From contig NZ_JALKAJ010000003.1 in assembly GCF_023015615.1 (NCBI RefSeq), forward strand, positions 62,001 through 126,000: a DNA stretch of 64,000 bases. Direction: 5' to 3'. Made by a program: the position numbers and the translations under genes. Below are positions 32,961 through 41,347 of the stretch, piece by piece; the first letter of the stretch is position 1, and each line of letters starts with the position of its first letter. Under the pieces are notes generated by a model, which saw only the letters and a program-made list of their open reading frames with translations, was not told where the DNA came from and made no database searches. This stretch comes from Qipengyuania sp. S6317L1. Lineage in GTDB: Bacteria; Pseudomonadota; Alphaproteobacteria; Sphingomonadales; Sphingomonadaceae.

Positions 32961-33986
32961 ATGGGCTACCGTGTAGCAGTTGTCGGAGCGACCGGAAATG
33001 TAGGCCGCGAAGTGATGCAGATCATGGCCGAACGCGAGTTTCCAGCAGACGAAATCGCGGCAGTCGCGTCTTCTCGCAGTCAGGGAACCGAGGTCGAGTA
33101 TGGCGACACGGGCAAGATGCTCAAATGCAAGAATATCGAGCATTTTGATTGGTCTGGATGGGATATTGCCCTTTTTGCAGCTGGCTCTGGCCCTGCGAAG
33201 GAATACGCGCCCAAAGCGGCGGCCGCTGGCTGCGTAGTGATCGACAACTCGTCGCTCTATCGTATGGATCCGGACGTGCCGCTAATCGTGCCGGAAGTGA
33301 ACCCGGATGCCATCGACGGCTACACCAAGAAGAACATCATCGCGAACCCCAATTGCTCGACCGCGCAGCTGGTGGTCGCTCTTAAGCCATTGCACGATGC
33401 AGCGACGATCAAGCGTGTTGTGGTATCGACCTATCAGTCGGTTTCTGGCGCAGGCAAAGCGGGCATGGATGAGCTGTTCGAACAATCCCGCGCCATCTTT
33501 GTCGGCGATCCGGTAGAACCTGCGAAGTTCACCAAGCAGATTGCCTTCAACGTCATCCCTCACATCGATGTCTTCCTCGACGATGGTTTCACCAAGGAAG
33601 AGTGGAAGATGACGGTCGAGACGAAGAAGATCCTCGATCCGAAAATCAAACTCACCGCAACCTGTGTGCGCGTGCCGGTGTTCGTTGGTCACTCGGAAGC
33701 CGTAAATATCGAGTTCGAGAAGGAAATTTCTGCCGAACAGGCGCAAGATATCCTGCGCGAGGCGCCCGGCATCATGCTGATCGATAAGCGCGAGGATGAA
33801 GGCTACGTAACGCCGGTTGAAAGCGCCGGGGACAGCGCCACCTACATCAGCCGCGTTCGCGAGGACCCGACGGTTGAGAACGGCCTTGCGCTGTGGTGTG
33901 TCTCGGACAATCTGCGCAAAGGCGCTGCTTTGAACGCGGTGCAAATCGCAGAGCTTCTCGGGCGGCGCCACCTCAAGAAGGGATAA
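32961..33986 (+). CDS. asd: Aspartate-semialdehyde dehydrogenase
   Basis: Second step of the aspartate pathway (Lys, Met, Thr and DAP). 341 residues. VAVVGATGNVGREVMQIMAE is the NADP site; the catalytic Cys lies in NPNCSTAQLV; also VVVSTYQSVSGAGKAGMDEL, FVGHSEAVNIEFE and the terminal LALWCVSDNLRKGAALNAVQIAE. Divergent from the hydrolase at 32885; the 75-base gap must hold both promoters. Confidence 0.97.
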   Translation: MGYRVAVVGATGNVGREVMQIMAEREFPADEIAAVASSRSQGTEVEYGDTGKMLKCKNIEHFDWSGWDIALFAAGSGPAKEYAPKAAAAGCVVIDNSSLYRMDPDVPLIVPEVNPDAIDGYTKKNIIANPNCSTAQLVVALKPLHDAATIKRVVVSTYQSVSGAGKAGMDELFEQSRAIFVGDPVEPAKFTKQIAFNVIPHIDVFLDDGFTKEEWKMTVETKKILDPKIKLTATCVRVPVFVGHSEAVNIEFEKEISAEQAQDILREAPGIMLIDKREDEGYVTPVESAGDSATYISRVREDPTVENGLALWCVSDNLRKGAALNAVQIAELLGRRHLKKG

Positions 33987-33991
33987 CGATC

Positions 33992-34546
33992 ATGCGCCTT
34001 GCCTCGATCGGATTGGCCGTCCTCTTCCTTGCCGCCTGCGATAGCGGTCAGGTCCCGTCCCCTGCCGACCGTATGTCGGGTGATGTGCCGGTCGATATCG
34101 CCGACGCAGGGCTCGTCGCGCTCCACGGTGAGGGGCTTGTTGCCGGACCGGAGAGCTTCTTCTTCGCTGCCGGACAGAACGAGGTGGAAGGCGCCGTCGC
34201 CAAAATCCTCGGCGAACCGACCGGTCGCAGCGAAATCGCCGAATGTGGTGCAGGTGCCATGACAATCACCAGTTTCGCAGGCGAGCTTAGCGTCAATTTT
34301 CAATCGGGCTCGCTCGTGGGTTGGAATGTCGGTGCATCGGCCGAAGGTGAAGGCGACAAGATTCAGATCGACGCTGACGTCAGTGTCGGCACACCGCTTG
34401 ATCAGTTGACAAAGGCCAACGGGTACGCGCCGATTGAGGGCAGCACCCTGGGTAATGAATTCGCGCTCAGCAATACGATGGGCGGTTTTGTTGAGGACGG
34501 CAAAGTCGCCGCGCTATATGCCGGAACCCAGTGCTTTTTCAGATAG
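33992..34546 (+). CDS. Putative lipoprotein, unknown function
   Basis: 184 residues. The N-terminus MRLASIGLAVLFLAACDSG is a lipoprotein signal with Cys16 in LAAC. The rest has alternating glycine-rich strands (QNEVEGAVAKILGEPTGRSEIAECGAGAMTITSFAGELSVNFQSG, WNVGASAEG) and an end CFFR with a second Cys. I recognise no family. It starts five bases after asd and is probably read through from it. Confidence 0.72.
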   Translation: MRLASIGLAVLFLAACDSGQVPSPADRMSGDVPVDIADAGLVALHGEGLVAGPESFFFAAGQNEVEGAVAKILGEPTGRSEIAECGAGAMTITSFAGELSVNFQSGSLVGWNVGASAEGEGDKIQIDADVSVGTPLDQLTKANGYAPIEGSTLGNEFALSNTMGGFVEDGKVAALYAGTQCFFR

Positions 34547-34582
34547 CTGTGATTTTTCGGTGAAGGCCGCTAAGCTGCCGGA

Positions 34583-35233
34583 ATGACACTGACAGCAGAC
34601 CTCTATTTCAGCTTTCGTTCGCCCTATTCCTATCTCGCGGTGGGGCGCTATCGCGACATGGCGCGTGACCATGATCTCGACATTACGTTGCGCACGGTTT
34701 TGCCGATCGCGGTGCGTGACCCTGACATCCTTTTCACCGGCAATCCCGCCGTACCGCGCTACATCGTGATGGACTGTATGCGGACTGCGCAGTTCCTCGG
34801 CATCCCTCTTAGCTGGCCGCGCCCTGACCCGATTGTGCAGGACTTGGCGACGCGCAAGATCGCTGAGGAGCAGCCCTATATCTATCGTATCTCCCGCTTG
34901 GGACAGGCAGCGACACGTCGGGGCAAGGGACTTGAGTTTGCGACAGAAGTCGCGCCGATCATTTGGGATGGTTCAACCGAAAACTGGCATGAGGGCGACC
35001 ACCTCGCTCACGCAGCCGGGCGTGCCGGGCTCGATTTCGCCGAACTCGAAGGAGAGGCTGCATCCGATGCAGACGCGCTTGATGCGGAGATTGCAGGTAA
35101 TACCAAAGCGCTTGAACAAGCGGGCCATTGGGGTGTGCCAACGCTGGTGGTGGATGGGGAGCCGTTCTTCGGGCAAGACCGCATCGACATGGCCAAATGG
35201 CGGCTCGAGCAAAAGGGGCTCGCAAAAAGGTGA
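34583..35233 (+). CDS. DsbA-family thioredoxin-fold protein, 2-hydroxychromene-2-carboxylate isomerase-like
   Basis: 216 residues with the HCCA-isomerase/kappa-GST N-terminus LYFSFRSPYSYLAVGRYRDMA (Ser in FSFRSPYS, no CxxC) and the C-terminal GVPTLVVDGEPFFGQDRIDMA. HCCA isomerase acts in naphthalene degradation, but such proteins are common in sphingomonads without that pathway. The role is probably glutathione-linked. Stop overlaps the next GTG start. Confidence 0.8.
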   Translation: MTLTADLYFSFRSPYSYLAVGRYRDMARDHDLDITLRTVLPIAVRDPDILFTGNPAVPRYIVMDCMRTAQFLGIPLSWPRPDPIVQDLATRKIAEEQPYIYRISRLGQAATRRGKGLEFATEVAPIIWDGSTENWHEGDHLAHAAGRAGLDFAELEGEAASDADALDAEIAGNTKALEQAGHWGVPTLVVDGEPFFGQDRIDMAKWRLEQKGLAKR

Positions 35234-35976
35234 ACACGAACAGCTTTGAAAGTTTCGACGGCGCGTCGCTTGCGGTCACTGTTATGGGTGAGGGCCGGCC
35301 ACTGGTGTTGGTTCACGGGCTTTTCTCGACCGCCGAGATGAACTGGATCAAGTTTGGTCATGCAGCAAAGCTCGCCGAAGCAGGCTTCAAATGCATTATG
35401 CCTGACCTTCGCGCACATGGAGCGAGCGCCAAATCGCACGATGCGCGCAAATATCCCCACGGTATCCTGACCAAGGATCTGACCGCGCTGGTCGACCATT
35501 TTGACCTCACCGATTATGACCTTGCCGGGTTCTCGCTGGGGGCCCGAACGTCGGCAAAGGGTGTTATTGACGGGCTTCAACCCCGGCGTCTCGCCCTGTG
35601 CGGGATGGGCCTGGAAGGGCTTTCTGGCTGGAAGAACCGTTCTGCTTTCTTCATCGATGCGATCGACCGCTTTGACGAGATCAAGCGCGGCGATCCCGCC
35701 TTTATGGCCAAGTCTTTCATGAAAACGATGGGCATAGACCGCGAGGCAGCGAGACTGTTACTTGGCGCGGTGGATGATGTTGCAAGCGAGGATCTTGCAA
35801 AAATCACTATGCCGACCGCACTCATCTGCGGCGACAAGGATCAGGACAACGGTTCAGCCAAAGAGCTGGCGGCAGCACTGCCCGACGGACAGTATCGGGA
35901 GATTCCCGGAACCCATATGTCGAGCGTTGCCGAGCCAGCTTTTGGAGATACACTTGTCGGTTTCTTCAGCGAATAA
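35230..35976 (+). CDS. Alpha/beta-fold hydrolase (serine-type)
   Basis: 248 residues from the GTG at 35230 (GTGA overlap with the previous stop). RPLVLVHGLFSTAEMNW is the oxyanion motif, DLRAHGASAKS the second strand loop, and GFSLGARTSAKG the nucleophile elbow (Ser in GFSLG). CGDKDQDNGSAKELA and GTHMSSVAEP give the acid and His. A candidate esterase; the substrate is unknown. Confidence 0.8.
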   Translation: MNTNSFESFDGASLAVTVMGEGRPLVLVHGLFSTAEMNWIKFGHAAKLAEAGFKCIMPDLRAHGASAKSHDARKYPHGILTKDLTALVDHFDLTDYDLAGFSLGARTSAKGVIDGLQPRRLALCGMGLEGLSGWKNRSAFFIDAIDRFDEIKRGDPAFMAKSFMKTMGIDREAARLLLGAVDDVASEDLAKITMPTALICGDKDQDNGSAKELAAALPDGQYREIPGTHMSSVAEPAFGDTLVGFFSE

Positions 35977-35994
35977 TCCGCCTCGCAAGACTTT

Positions 35995-37464
35995 TTAGCG
36001 GAACGGAGGCTCGTTAAATGCGCGCAGCTTGCGCGAGTGCAGGCTGTCGCCCTCATCGCGCAGGCGTTTGACCGCCTCAAGGCCAATCTGAAGGTGGGCA
36101 GCAATGGCCTCTTCATAGAACTTGTTGGCCTGCCCCGGCAGCTTGATTTCACCGTGCAGCGGCTTGTCCGAGACACACAGGAGCGTTCCGTAAGGCACGC
36201 GGAAGCGATACCCTTGCGCGGCAATCGTCGCGCTCTCCATCTCCACCGCAATCGCGCGGCTTTGCGAGAAACGCCTGGCCGAAGTTGCGTAGAGAAGCTC
36301 CCAATTGCGGTCGTCTGTGGTCACGACGGTGCCGGTGCGCATGCGTTGTTTGATGTTCGCACCTTGCACGCCTGAGACCGCTTCCGCGGCGCTGGCAAGC
36401 GCCAGTTGAACCTCGGCAATCGGGGGGATTGGAACCTCCGGCGGTAGCACGCCGTCAAGCACATGGTCATCGCGCAAATAGGCGTGAGCAAGCACGAAAT
36501 CGCCAATCTTCTGGCTTGAACGAACCCCGCCGCAGTGGCCGATCATCATCCATGCGTGCGGGCGAAGGACCGCGAGGTGGTCGCAAATGGTCTTTGCGTT
36601 CGACGGACCAACGCCGATGTTGACGAGGGTGATGCCCTGTCCATCTTCGCGGATAAGGTGGTAGGCAGGCATCTGGTGCCGGCGCCACGCCGTATCGTTC
36701 AACTGCGCTTGCGCGTTGTCGGTCGACTGCTCGATGTTAAGGCCGGCAGCGCCCTTCAAAGAGGTGTATCCGCCGTCCCCGATCTGCTGGGCGCCCCAGT
36801 TTACGAACTCATCGACATAGCGGTGATAGTTGGTGAACAGGATGAAGTCCTGAAAGTCCTCGACCTTGGTGCCGGTATAATGAGCAAGCCGCGCGAGCGA
36901 ATAGTCGGTGCGAAGACCATCGAAAAGGGACAATGGCATGTTGGCATCGTCATCAAATTCAATCCCGTCGGCAAGCTCATCACCGATCAGCGAGAGGTCG
37001 GTCGAAGGGAAGTGTTGGGCGATGTCTTGCGGCGCAATGCCTTGCATGGCCGCGCCTGCTTCTCCGTCGAGCACGTAAGGAAAGGGGATTTCCTGACGCG
37101 ACCGGCTTACCGAGACGTCGATCTCATACTCTTGTGCGATAAGCTCCAATTGCTCAGCCAGATAGTCATTGAACAGATCGGGCCGGGTAATGGTGGTCGA
37201 ATATGTGCCCTGGATTTCCAATCGGCCAAAGGCGCGGCTGCGGTCTTTGGGATCGCCCACTCCTGAATAATGCAAAGTCAGCTGAGGGTAGGCGTAAGAG
37301 CCATCGTGGCGCTTGCGCTCGGGGGGAATGACCCCGCCTTTGCCAAAGGCGATGACATCGTCGCGGAGGGTCTGGACGGCATCGAAATAGTGCTGTTGCA
37401 ATTGTTCAAGGATAGTGGGGATTGGTGTCATACAGGTTTTCTCGTTCTCGTTGTTGTTACCCAT
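35995..37464 (-). CDS. amn: AMP nucleosidase
   Basis: Splits AMP to adenine and ribose-5-phosphate. 489 residues if started at 37464, 478 from the ATG at 37431; neither start has a strong ribosome site. The N-terminal regulatory domain (YPQLTLHYSGVGDPKDRSRAFGRLEIQG) and the C-terminal nucleoside-phosphorylase fold (GITLVNIGVGPSNAKTICDHLAVLRP, MIGHCGGVRSSQKIGDFVLAHAYLRDD, AVEMESATIAAQGYRFRVP) match Amn. Monocistronic and convergent with the upstream plus-strand gene. Confidence 0.93.
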   Translation of the reverse strand: MGNNNENEKTCMTPIPTILEQLQQHYFDAVQTLRDDVIAFGKGGVIPPERKRHDGSYAYPQLTLHYSGVGDPKDRSRAFGRLEIQGTYSTTITRPDLFNDYLAEQLELIAQEYEIDVSVSRSRQEIPFPYVLDGEAGAAMQGIAPQDIAQHFPSTDLSLIGDELADGIEFDDDANMPLSLFDGLRTDYSLARLAHYTGTKVEDFQDFILFTNYHRYVDEFVNWGAQQIGDGGYTSLKGAAGLNIEQSTDNAQAQLNDTAWRRHQMPAYHLIREDGQGITLVNIGVGPSNAKTICDHLAVLRPHAWMMIGHCGGVRSSQKIGDFVLAHAYLRDDHVLDGVLPPEVPIPPIAEVQLALASAAEAVSGVQGANIKQRMRTGTVVTTDDRNWELLYATSARRFSQSRAIAVEMESATIAAQGYRFRVPYGTLLCVSDKPLHGEIKLPGQANKFYEEAIAAHLQIGLEAVKRLRDEGDSLHSRKLRAFNEPPFR

Positions 37465-37489
37465 TTAGGAACCCGAGGCTCCCTTTACA

Positions 37490-37527
37490 AAAAGGGCGCG
37501 AAAGTCTTGTGACTCCCGCGCCCTTTT
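37490..37527 (-). terminator. Bidirectional hairpin terminating the rpsF-rpsR-rplI operon
   Basis: 11-base perfect stem AAAAGGGCGCG/CGCGCCCTTTT with an inner AGTC/GACT stem. It is between the rplI stop (37555) and the amn start (37464), so the minus-strand rplI transcript reads into it; A/T flanks serve both directions. Confidence 0.85.
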
Positions 37528-37554
37528 GAAAGGCTTGATTGAAGAGTGAAGCTC

Positions 37555-38214
37555 TTAGCCTTCGTTCTCTTCATTTGCCTCTGCGGCATCCTCGGTAGCT
37601 TCATCAGCTTCAGGCGCAGCGCCATCTTCGAAGAGCTCTTCGGGGATTTCGCCAGGCTCAAGGCTTGGGTCACGGGTATTGGAAGCAGCTGCTTCTTCGA
37701 TCTCGCGCTGCTCGTCTTCGAACATTTGCGCAAGAACGTCGACGCCTTGTGACTGAAGCTCGGCTTCGTCATCAGAGCGGGCAACGTTCGCCTTCACGGT
37801 TACGTGCACCTCTGGGTGCAGGGCGACGGTCACATCGTGCATGCCGATGGTTTTGATCGGCGCGCCCATAATGACCTGCTTCTTGTCGATCTCATGACCT
37901 TGAGCGGTCAGGCCGGCAACCATGTCGCGAACGTTAACCGAGCCGTAAAGCTGACCGGTGTTCGAAGCGGCACGGATGAGGACAACCTCGGCGCCAGCAA
38001 CCTTCTCACCAGATTTTTCAGCTTCGGTCCGCTTTTCAGCGTTCTCTTTTTCGAGACGCTCACGGTTCGCTTCAAAAACAGCCTTGTTGGCTGCGTTGGC
38101 GCGAAGGGCCTTCTTTTGCGGGAGAAGGAAGTTGCGGGCGTAGCCATCCTTTACGGTGACGACATCGCCGATCGTGCCGAGTTTTTCGACACGTTCGAGA
38201 AGAATGATATCCAT
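37555..38214 (-). CDS. rplI: 50S ribosomal protein L9 with long acidic tail
   Basis: 219 residues; ordinary L9 is about 150. The core ([89 protein letters not shown]) is standard. The last 60 or so residues are Glu/Asp/Ala/Pro-rich ([20 protein letters not shown]). Last gene of rpsF-rpsR-rplI. Confidence 0.96.
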   Translation of the reverse strand: MDIILLERVEKLGTIGDVVTVKDGYARNFLLPQKKALRANAANKAVFEANRERLEKENAEKRTEAEKSGEKVAGAEVVLIRAASNTGQLYGSVNVRDMVAGLTAQGHEIDKKQVIMGAPIKTIGMHDVTVALHPEVHVTVKANVARSDDEAELQSQGVDVLAQMFEDEQREIEEAAASNTRDPSLEPGEIPEELFEDGAAPEADEATEDAAEANEENEG

Positions 38215-38227
38215 GTGGTTTCTCCTC

Positions 38228-38452
38228 CTACTTCACGATGTAAGGAAGCAGGCCGATGTGGCGTGCGCGCTTGATGGCCTTGGCCAGTTCACGCTGCTTC
38301 TTGGCTGAGACTGCGGTGATGCGCGAAGGCACGATCTTGCCACGCTCGGACATAAAGCCCTGGAGCAAACGCACATCTTTGTAGTCGATTGTGGGGGCGT
38401 CTTTGCCAGAGAACGGGCAAGACTTGCGGCGGCGGAAGAAAGGACGGGCCAT
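38228..38452 (-). CDS. rpsR: 30S ribosomal protein S18
   Basis: 74 residues: [45 protein letters not shown], then [21 protein letters not shown]. Start overlaps the stop of rpsF by one base. It retains the SCPF cysteine motif, which can bind zinc in some S18 proteins. Confidence 0.97.
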   Translation of the reverse strand: MARPFFRRRKSCPFSGKDAPTIDYKDVRLLQGFMSERGKIVPSRITAVSAKKQRELAKAIKRARHIGLLPYIVK

Positions 38453-38817
38453 CAGTCGCGCTCCTCACGGTCTGAACGGCGCTTACGGTCGCGCTCGTTC
38501 TTGCGCATCATCACGGAAGGACCTTCTTCGTGCTCGTCGACACGGATGGTCATGTAACGGATGACGTCTTCATTGATACGGGTCTGACGCTCGAGTTCTG
38601 CGACCACCGCACCGGGGCCATCAATGTTGAGCATCACGAAGTGCGCTTTGCGGTTGCGCTCGATTTTGTAAGCGAGGGATTTAAGGCCCCAGGTTTCGGT
38701 CTTAGTGACTTTACCTTCGTTCGCTTCGACGATTTCGGTCGCCGTGGCCGCCAGCGCGTCCACCTGAGACTGGCTCAGGTCCTGACGCGCAAGGAAGATG
38801 TGCTCATAAAGAGCCAT
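38452..38817 (-). CDS. rpsF: 30S ribosomal protein S6
   Basis: 121 residues from the ATG at 38817 ([23 protein letters not shown]); longer in-frame starts to 38997 lie in the leader. Blocks: [53 protein letters not shown], and a basic C-terminus ([17 protein letters not shown]). First gene of the operon. Confidence 0.96.
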   Translation of the reverse strand: MALYEHIFLARQDLSQSQVDALAATATEIVEANEGKVTKTETWGLKSLAYKIERNRKAHFVMLNIDGPGAVVAELERQTRINEDVIRYMTIRVDEHEEGPSVMMRKNERDRKRRSDREERD

Positions 38818-39197
38818 GCTTCTTGTCCTTACACTGTAATGCCGATCGCTGGCTTGTCTGCGGGATTGCAGGGCCCCTCCGGCTTTCTTGTCGCCCCTCT
38901 CGGTAAGAAAGGGATGCGCGCACATAACGGTTGCAGCCCAAAAGGCAAGAGCCAATGCGAAGGAGCGGGAGGCTTCTTCAGCAAGTACATGCGGCAAGGG
39001 GGAAAGGTTGAATCCGTCAACTTAGGCCTGGCTAGACAGCAAGCTATTGATATAAAGCGATAAAATAAGCGGCTGCTGCCCGTGTGGCCATCAACAAGCG
39101 CCAGAAAGCGGGGTAAGCGTTCATTCCCCACCTTGCGCAACGGCGCGCAGGGCGGCAGGTCTTTCCCGCATACGACGAATAACAGGAAAGTTTCTCA
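38818..39197. other. 380-base gap between rpsF and the DUF808 gene: divergent leader/promoter region
   Basis: No convincing protein gene. An AT-rich block near 39043-39070 (TATTGATATAAAGCGATAAA) is the likeliest place for promoters. The rpsF leader (about 200 bases) holds GC-rich dyads; rpsF leaders in many bacteria bind S6:S18, but I could not assign the motif by eye. Confidence 0.4.
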
Positions 39198-40154
39198 ATG
39201 CCATCAGGTTTGGTTGCGCTGCTCGACGATGTGGCAGTGATCGCGCGCACTGCGGCGGCATCGATTGATGATGTGGCGGCCGCTGCGGGCAGGGCGGGCT
39301 CCAAGACGGCGGGCGTTGTGATCGACGATGCAGCCGTCACGCCAAGCTATGTGACAGGGCTAAGCCCGGCGCGCGAGCTTCCCATCATCTGGGCCATCAC
39401 CAAGGGAAGCCTGTTCAACAAACTCGTCATCCTTTTGCCGATTGCCATGCTGCTCGACTATTTCGCTCCGTGGCTGGTGATCTATCTGCTCATGATCGGC
39501 GGCTCATTCCTGTGCTATGAAGGCGCGGAAAAGGTCATGGAATGGCTTGGCGGGGCAAAGCACGGCAAGACGGTGGACGATGTGATCGAAGACCCCGTTG
39601 CTTTCGAGAAACAGCGGATTTCCGGCGCGGTCCGGACCGACTTCATCCTGTCGGCAGAGATCATGGCCATCGTCCTCAACGAACTCACCCAGAACGATCT
39701 GATCCGCGAAAGCCTGTGGCAAAAAGGCGCAGCGCTCGCGATTGTCGCTGTGGCGGTGACTTTGGTTGTTTACGGCACGGTCGCGATCATCGTGAAGCTC
39801 GACGATATCGGGCTCGCCATGACCAAACGTGAAAGCACAGGTGCGCGCAGGTTTGGCCAGGGACTGGTCGCTTTCGTGCCCAAGCTTCTCAAGACGCTTT
39901 CGGTGGTCGGAACCATCGCGATGCTATGGGTGGGCGGCGGCATCATCGTCCACGGGACGCACGAGATCGGCTTCGACCTTTTCTATGACATTGCCCACGG
40001 GGCCGAATATGCAGTCGCCGCTGCCACAGGTGCGCTGTCGGCTGTCGCTGGCTGGTTTACCTATGCGGCGATTTCTGCCGTCCTCGGGCTGGCGCTTGGC
40101 GTGGTGATCGCTTTCGTGCTGCACAAGGTCATCGGCTATGAGGGCGCGCATTGA
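39198..40154 (+). CDS. DUF808-family inner-membrane protein
   Basis: 318 residues with several hydrophobic helices. The family N-terminus is clear: SGLVALLDDVAVIARTAAASIDDVAAAAGRAGSKTAGVVIDDAAVTPSYVTG, followed by ELPIIWAITKGSLFNKLVILLPIA and GGSFLCYEGAEKVME. The N-terminal TAAASIDDVAAAAGRAGSKTAGVVIDD block is very characteristic. Homologues (YedI) have no known function. ATG overlaps the following GST start (TGATG). Confidence 0.9.
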   Translation: MPSGLVALLDDVAVIARTAAASIDDVAAAAGRAGSKTAGVVIDDAAVTPSYVTGLSPARELPIIWAITKGSLFNKLVILLPIAMLLDYFAPWLVIYLLMIGGSFLCYEGAEKVMEWLGGAKHGKTVDDVIEDPVAFEKQRISGAVRTDFILSAEIMAIVLNELTQNDLIRESLWQKGAALAIVAVAVTLVVYGTVAIIVKLDDIGLAMTKRESTGARRFGQGLVAFVPKLLKTLSVVGTIAMLWVGGGIIVHGTHEIGFDLFYDIAHGAEYAVAAATGALSAVAGWFTYAAISAVLGLALGVVIAFVLHKVIGYEGAH

Positions 40155-40798
40155 TGGCCGGGAAAAGCCAGACAAGGCCTATCCTCTACACTTGCGCAGG
40201 TTCGCGCGGACAACGCTGCACCTGGGCAGCGCAAGAGGCGGGCGTAGAGCTGGATCTTCGCATGCTTCCGTTCCCGCCGCGTCATAAAGCGCCGGAGTAT
40301 CTGGAAACCAATCCGCTGGGCACGATCCCGATGCTGATTGATGGCGACACGCAGATGACCGAAAGCTGCGCGATTGCGCATTATCTCAGCGTTAAGGGCG
40401 GGGCGCACCACCTCTTCGTGGCGCCGGGTGAGGCGGATTATGGCGAGTATCTCGACTACACCTATCACGCCGATGCCACGATCACCTTCCCCCAAACGGT
40501 CTATATGCGCTTTGCCCTGTTCGAAAAGCACAAGGGCTGGGAGGATGCGGGCCACGCCTATGCCGACTGGTTTGAAAAGCGACTTGTGAAGATCGAGCAG
40601 CGGTTGGAGCGGCGCGAATATTTGTGCGCGGATCGCTTTACCGTTGCGGATATCTGCGTGGGCTATGCGCTGGTATTGGCGAAGGCTGTGGGCCTGGATG
40701 AGCGGGTGCCTGACCCGCTCAAAGCATACCGCGAGCGCCTAACTTCGCGCGAGGCTTACCAAGCAGCCGTTGCCAAGGAAAAAGCAGGCGCGCCTTAA
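40154..40798 (+). CDS. Glutathione S-transferase-like protein
   Basis: 214 residues: N-terminal thioredoxin-fold domain (ILYTCAGSRGQRCTWAAQEAGVELDLR, NPLGTIPMLIDGDTQMTESCAIAHYL) and a C-terminal helical domain (DRFTVADICVGYALVLAKAVGL). The DTxxMTESxAI element is the glutathione-binding TESxAI motif. Substrate unknown. Convergent with the zinc-ribbon gene at 40795. Confidence 0.85.
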   Translation: MAGKSQTRPILYTCAGSRGQRCTWAAQEAGVELDLRMLPFPPRHKAPEYLETNPLGTIPMLIDGDTQMTESCAIAHYLSVKGGAHHLFVAPGEADYGEYLDYTYHADATITFPQTVYMRFALFEKHKGWEDAGHAYADWFEKRLVKIEQRLERREYLCADRFTVADICVGYALVLAKAVGLDERVPDPLKAYRERLTSREAYQAAVAKEKAGAP

Positions 40799-41085
40799 GA
40801 CGCGTCCAAATCTGCTCCGCAATTGCCGCAAGTCTTCTCGGGCCAGTACCAGAAAAAAATTCCGCGCCGAAAAGGGTTCTTTCCGCAATTGGGGCAAGCG
40901 AGCGTGAGGTTTTTGGCACTCAAAAATAGTGCTGCCAATGCGAACGGCACAAAGGCCCACTCAACTTCAATTCCAAAGGACTCTGCGATCATCGTGACCG
41001 GTAAGAAAGCGACAAACCAGACCAATCCTACCCAAACAAGTTTTACGCCTCTTTTGTAGACCGTCACTCTATCGAGCCTCTGCAT
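40795..41085 (-). CDS. Small membrane protein with C-terminal zinc ribbon (paralogue A)
   Basis: 96 residues from the ATG at 41085. Two hydrophobic stretches (KLVWVGLVWFVAFLPVTMI, VEWAFVPFALAALFL) are followed by CPNCGKNPFRRGIFFWYWPEKTCGNCGADLDA. The four cysteines (CPxCGK, CGNCGA) form a probable zinc ribbon. It overlaps the preceding paralogue by 17 bases and shares its ribbon almost exactly. Function unknown. Confidence 0.7.
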   Translation of the reverse strand: MQRLDRVTVYKRGVKLVWVGLVWFVAFLPVTMIAESFGIEVEWAFVPFALAALFLSAKNLTLACPNCGKNPFRRGIFFWYWPEKTCGNCGADLDAS

Positions 41086-41347
41086 CCAAATCTGCTCCGC
41101 AATTGCCGCAGGTCTTGTTGGGCCAAGGCACCATGAACGCGCCGCGAAAGAACAGGTTCTTGCCGCAATGCGGGCAATTGAAATAGCGGATGCGCACATT
41201 CACGAGGATCAAGAGCAGCACCGCCACGGCAAAAGCCCAGGTCGAGTGCCCCATCCATTTGTCGACGGTAATTACGAACATGAACGCCGCCAGCGTGGCG
41301 AACAGCATCAGCTGGGCATGGCGAACGGCAAGGCGGTAGATCGTCAT
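41069..41347 (-). CDS. Small membrane protein with C-terminal zinc ribbon (paralogue B)
   Basis: 92 residues from the ATG at 41347, overlapping the Mur-ligase stop (ATGA). Two hydrophobic segments (AQLMLFATLAAFMFVITV, TWAFAVAVLLLILVNVRI) and NCPHCGKNLFFRGAFMVPWP then NKTCGNCGADLDAEAR. The arrangement of the Mur ligase, this gene and paralogue A with overlapping starts suggests one transcript. Confidence 0.72.
   Translation of the reverse strand: MTIYRLAVRHAQLMLFATLAAFMFVITVDKWMGHSTWAFAVAVLLLILVNVRIRYFNCPHCGKNLFFRGAFMVPWPNKTCGNCGADLDAEAR

Noticed and set aside
38829..39140. 103-residue minus-strand frame in the rpsF upstream region
   Set aside because: It overlaps the rpsF leader and shows no start context, motif or codon bias.
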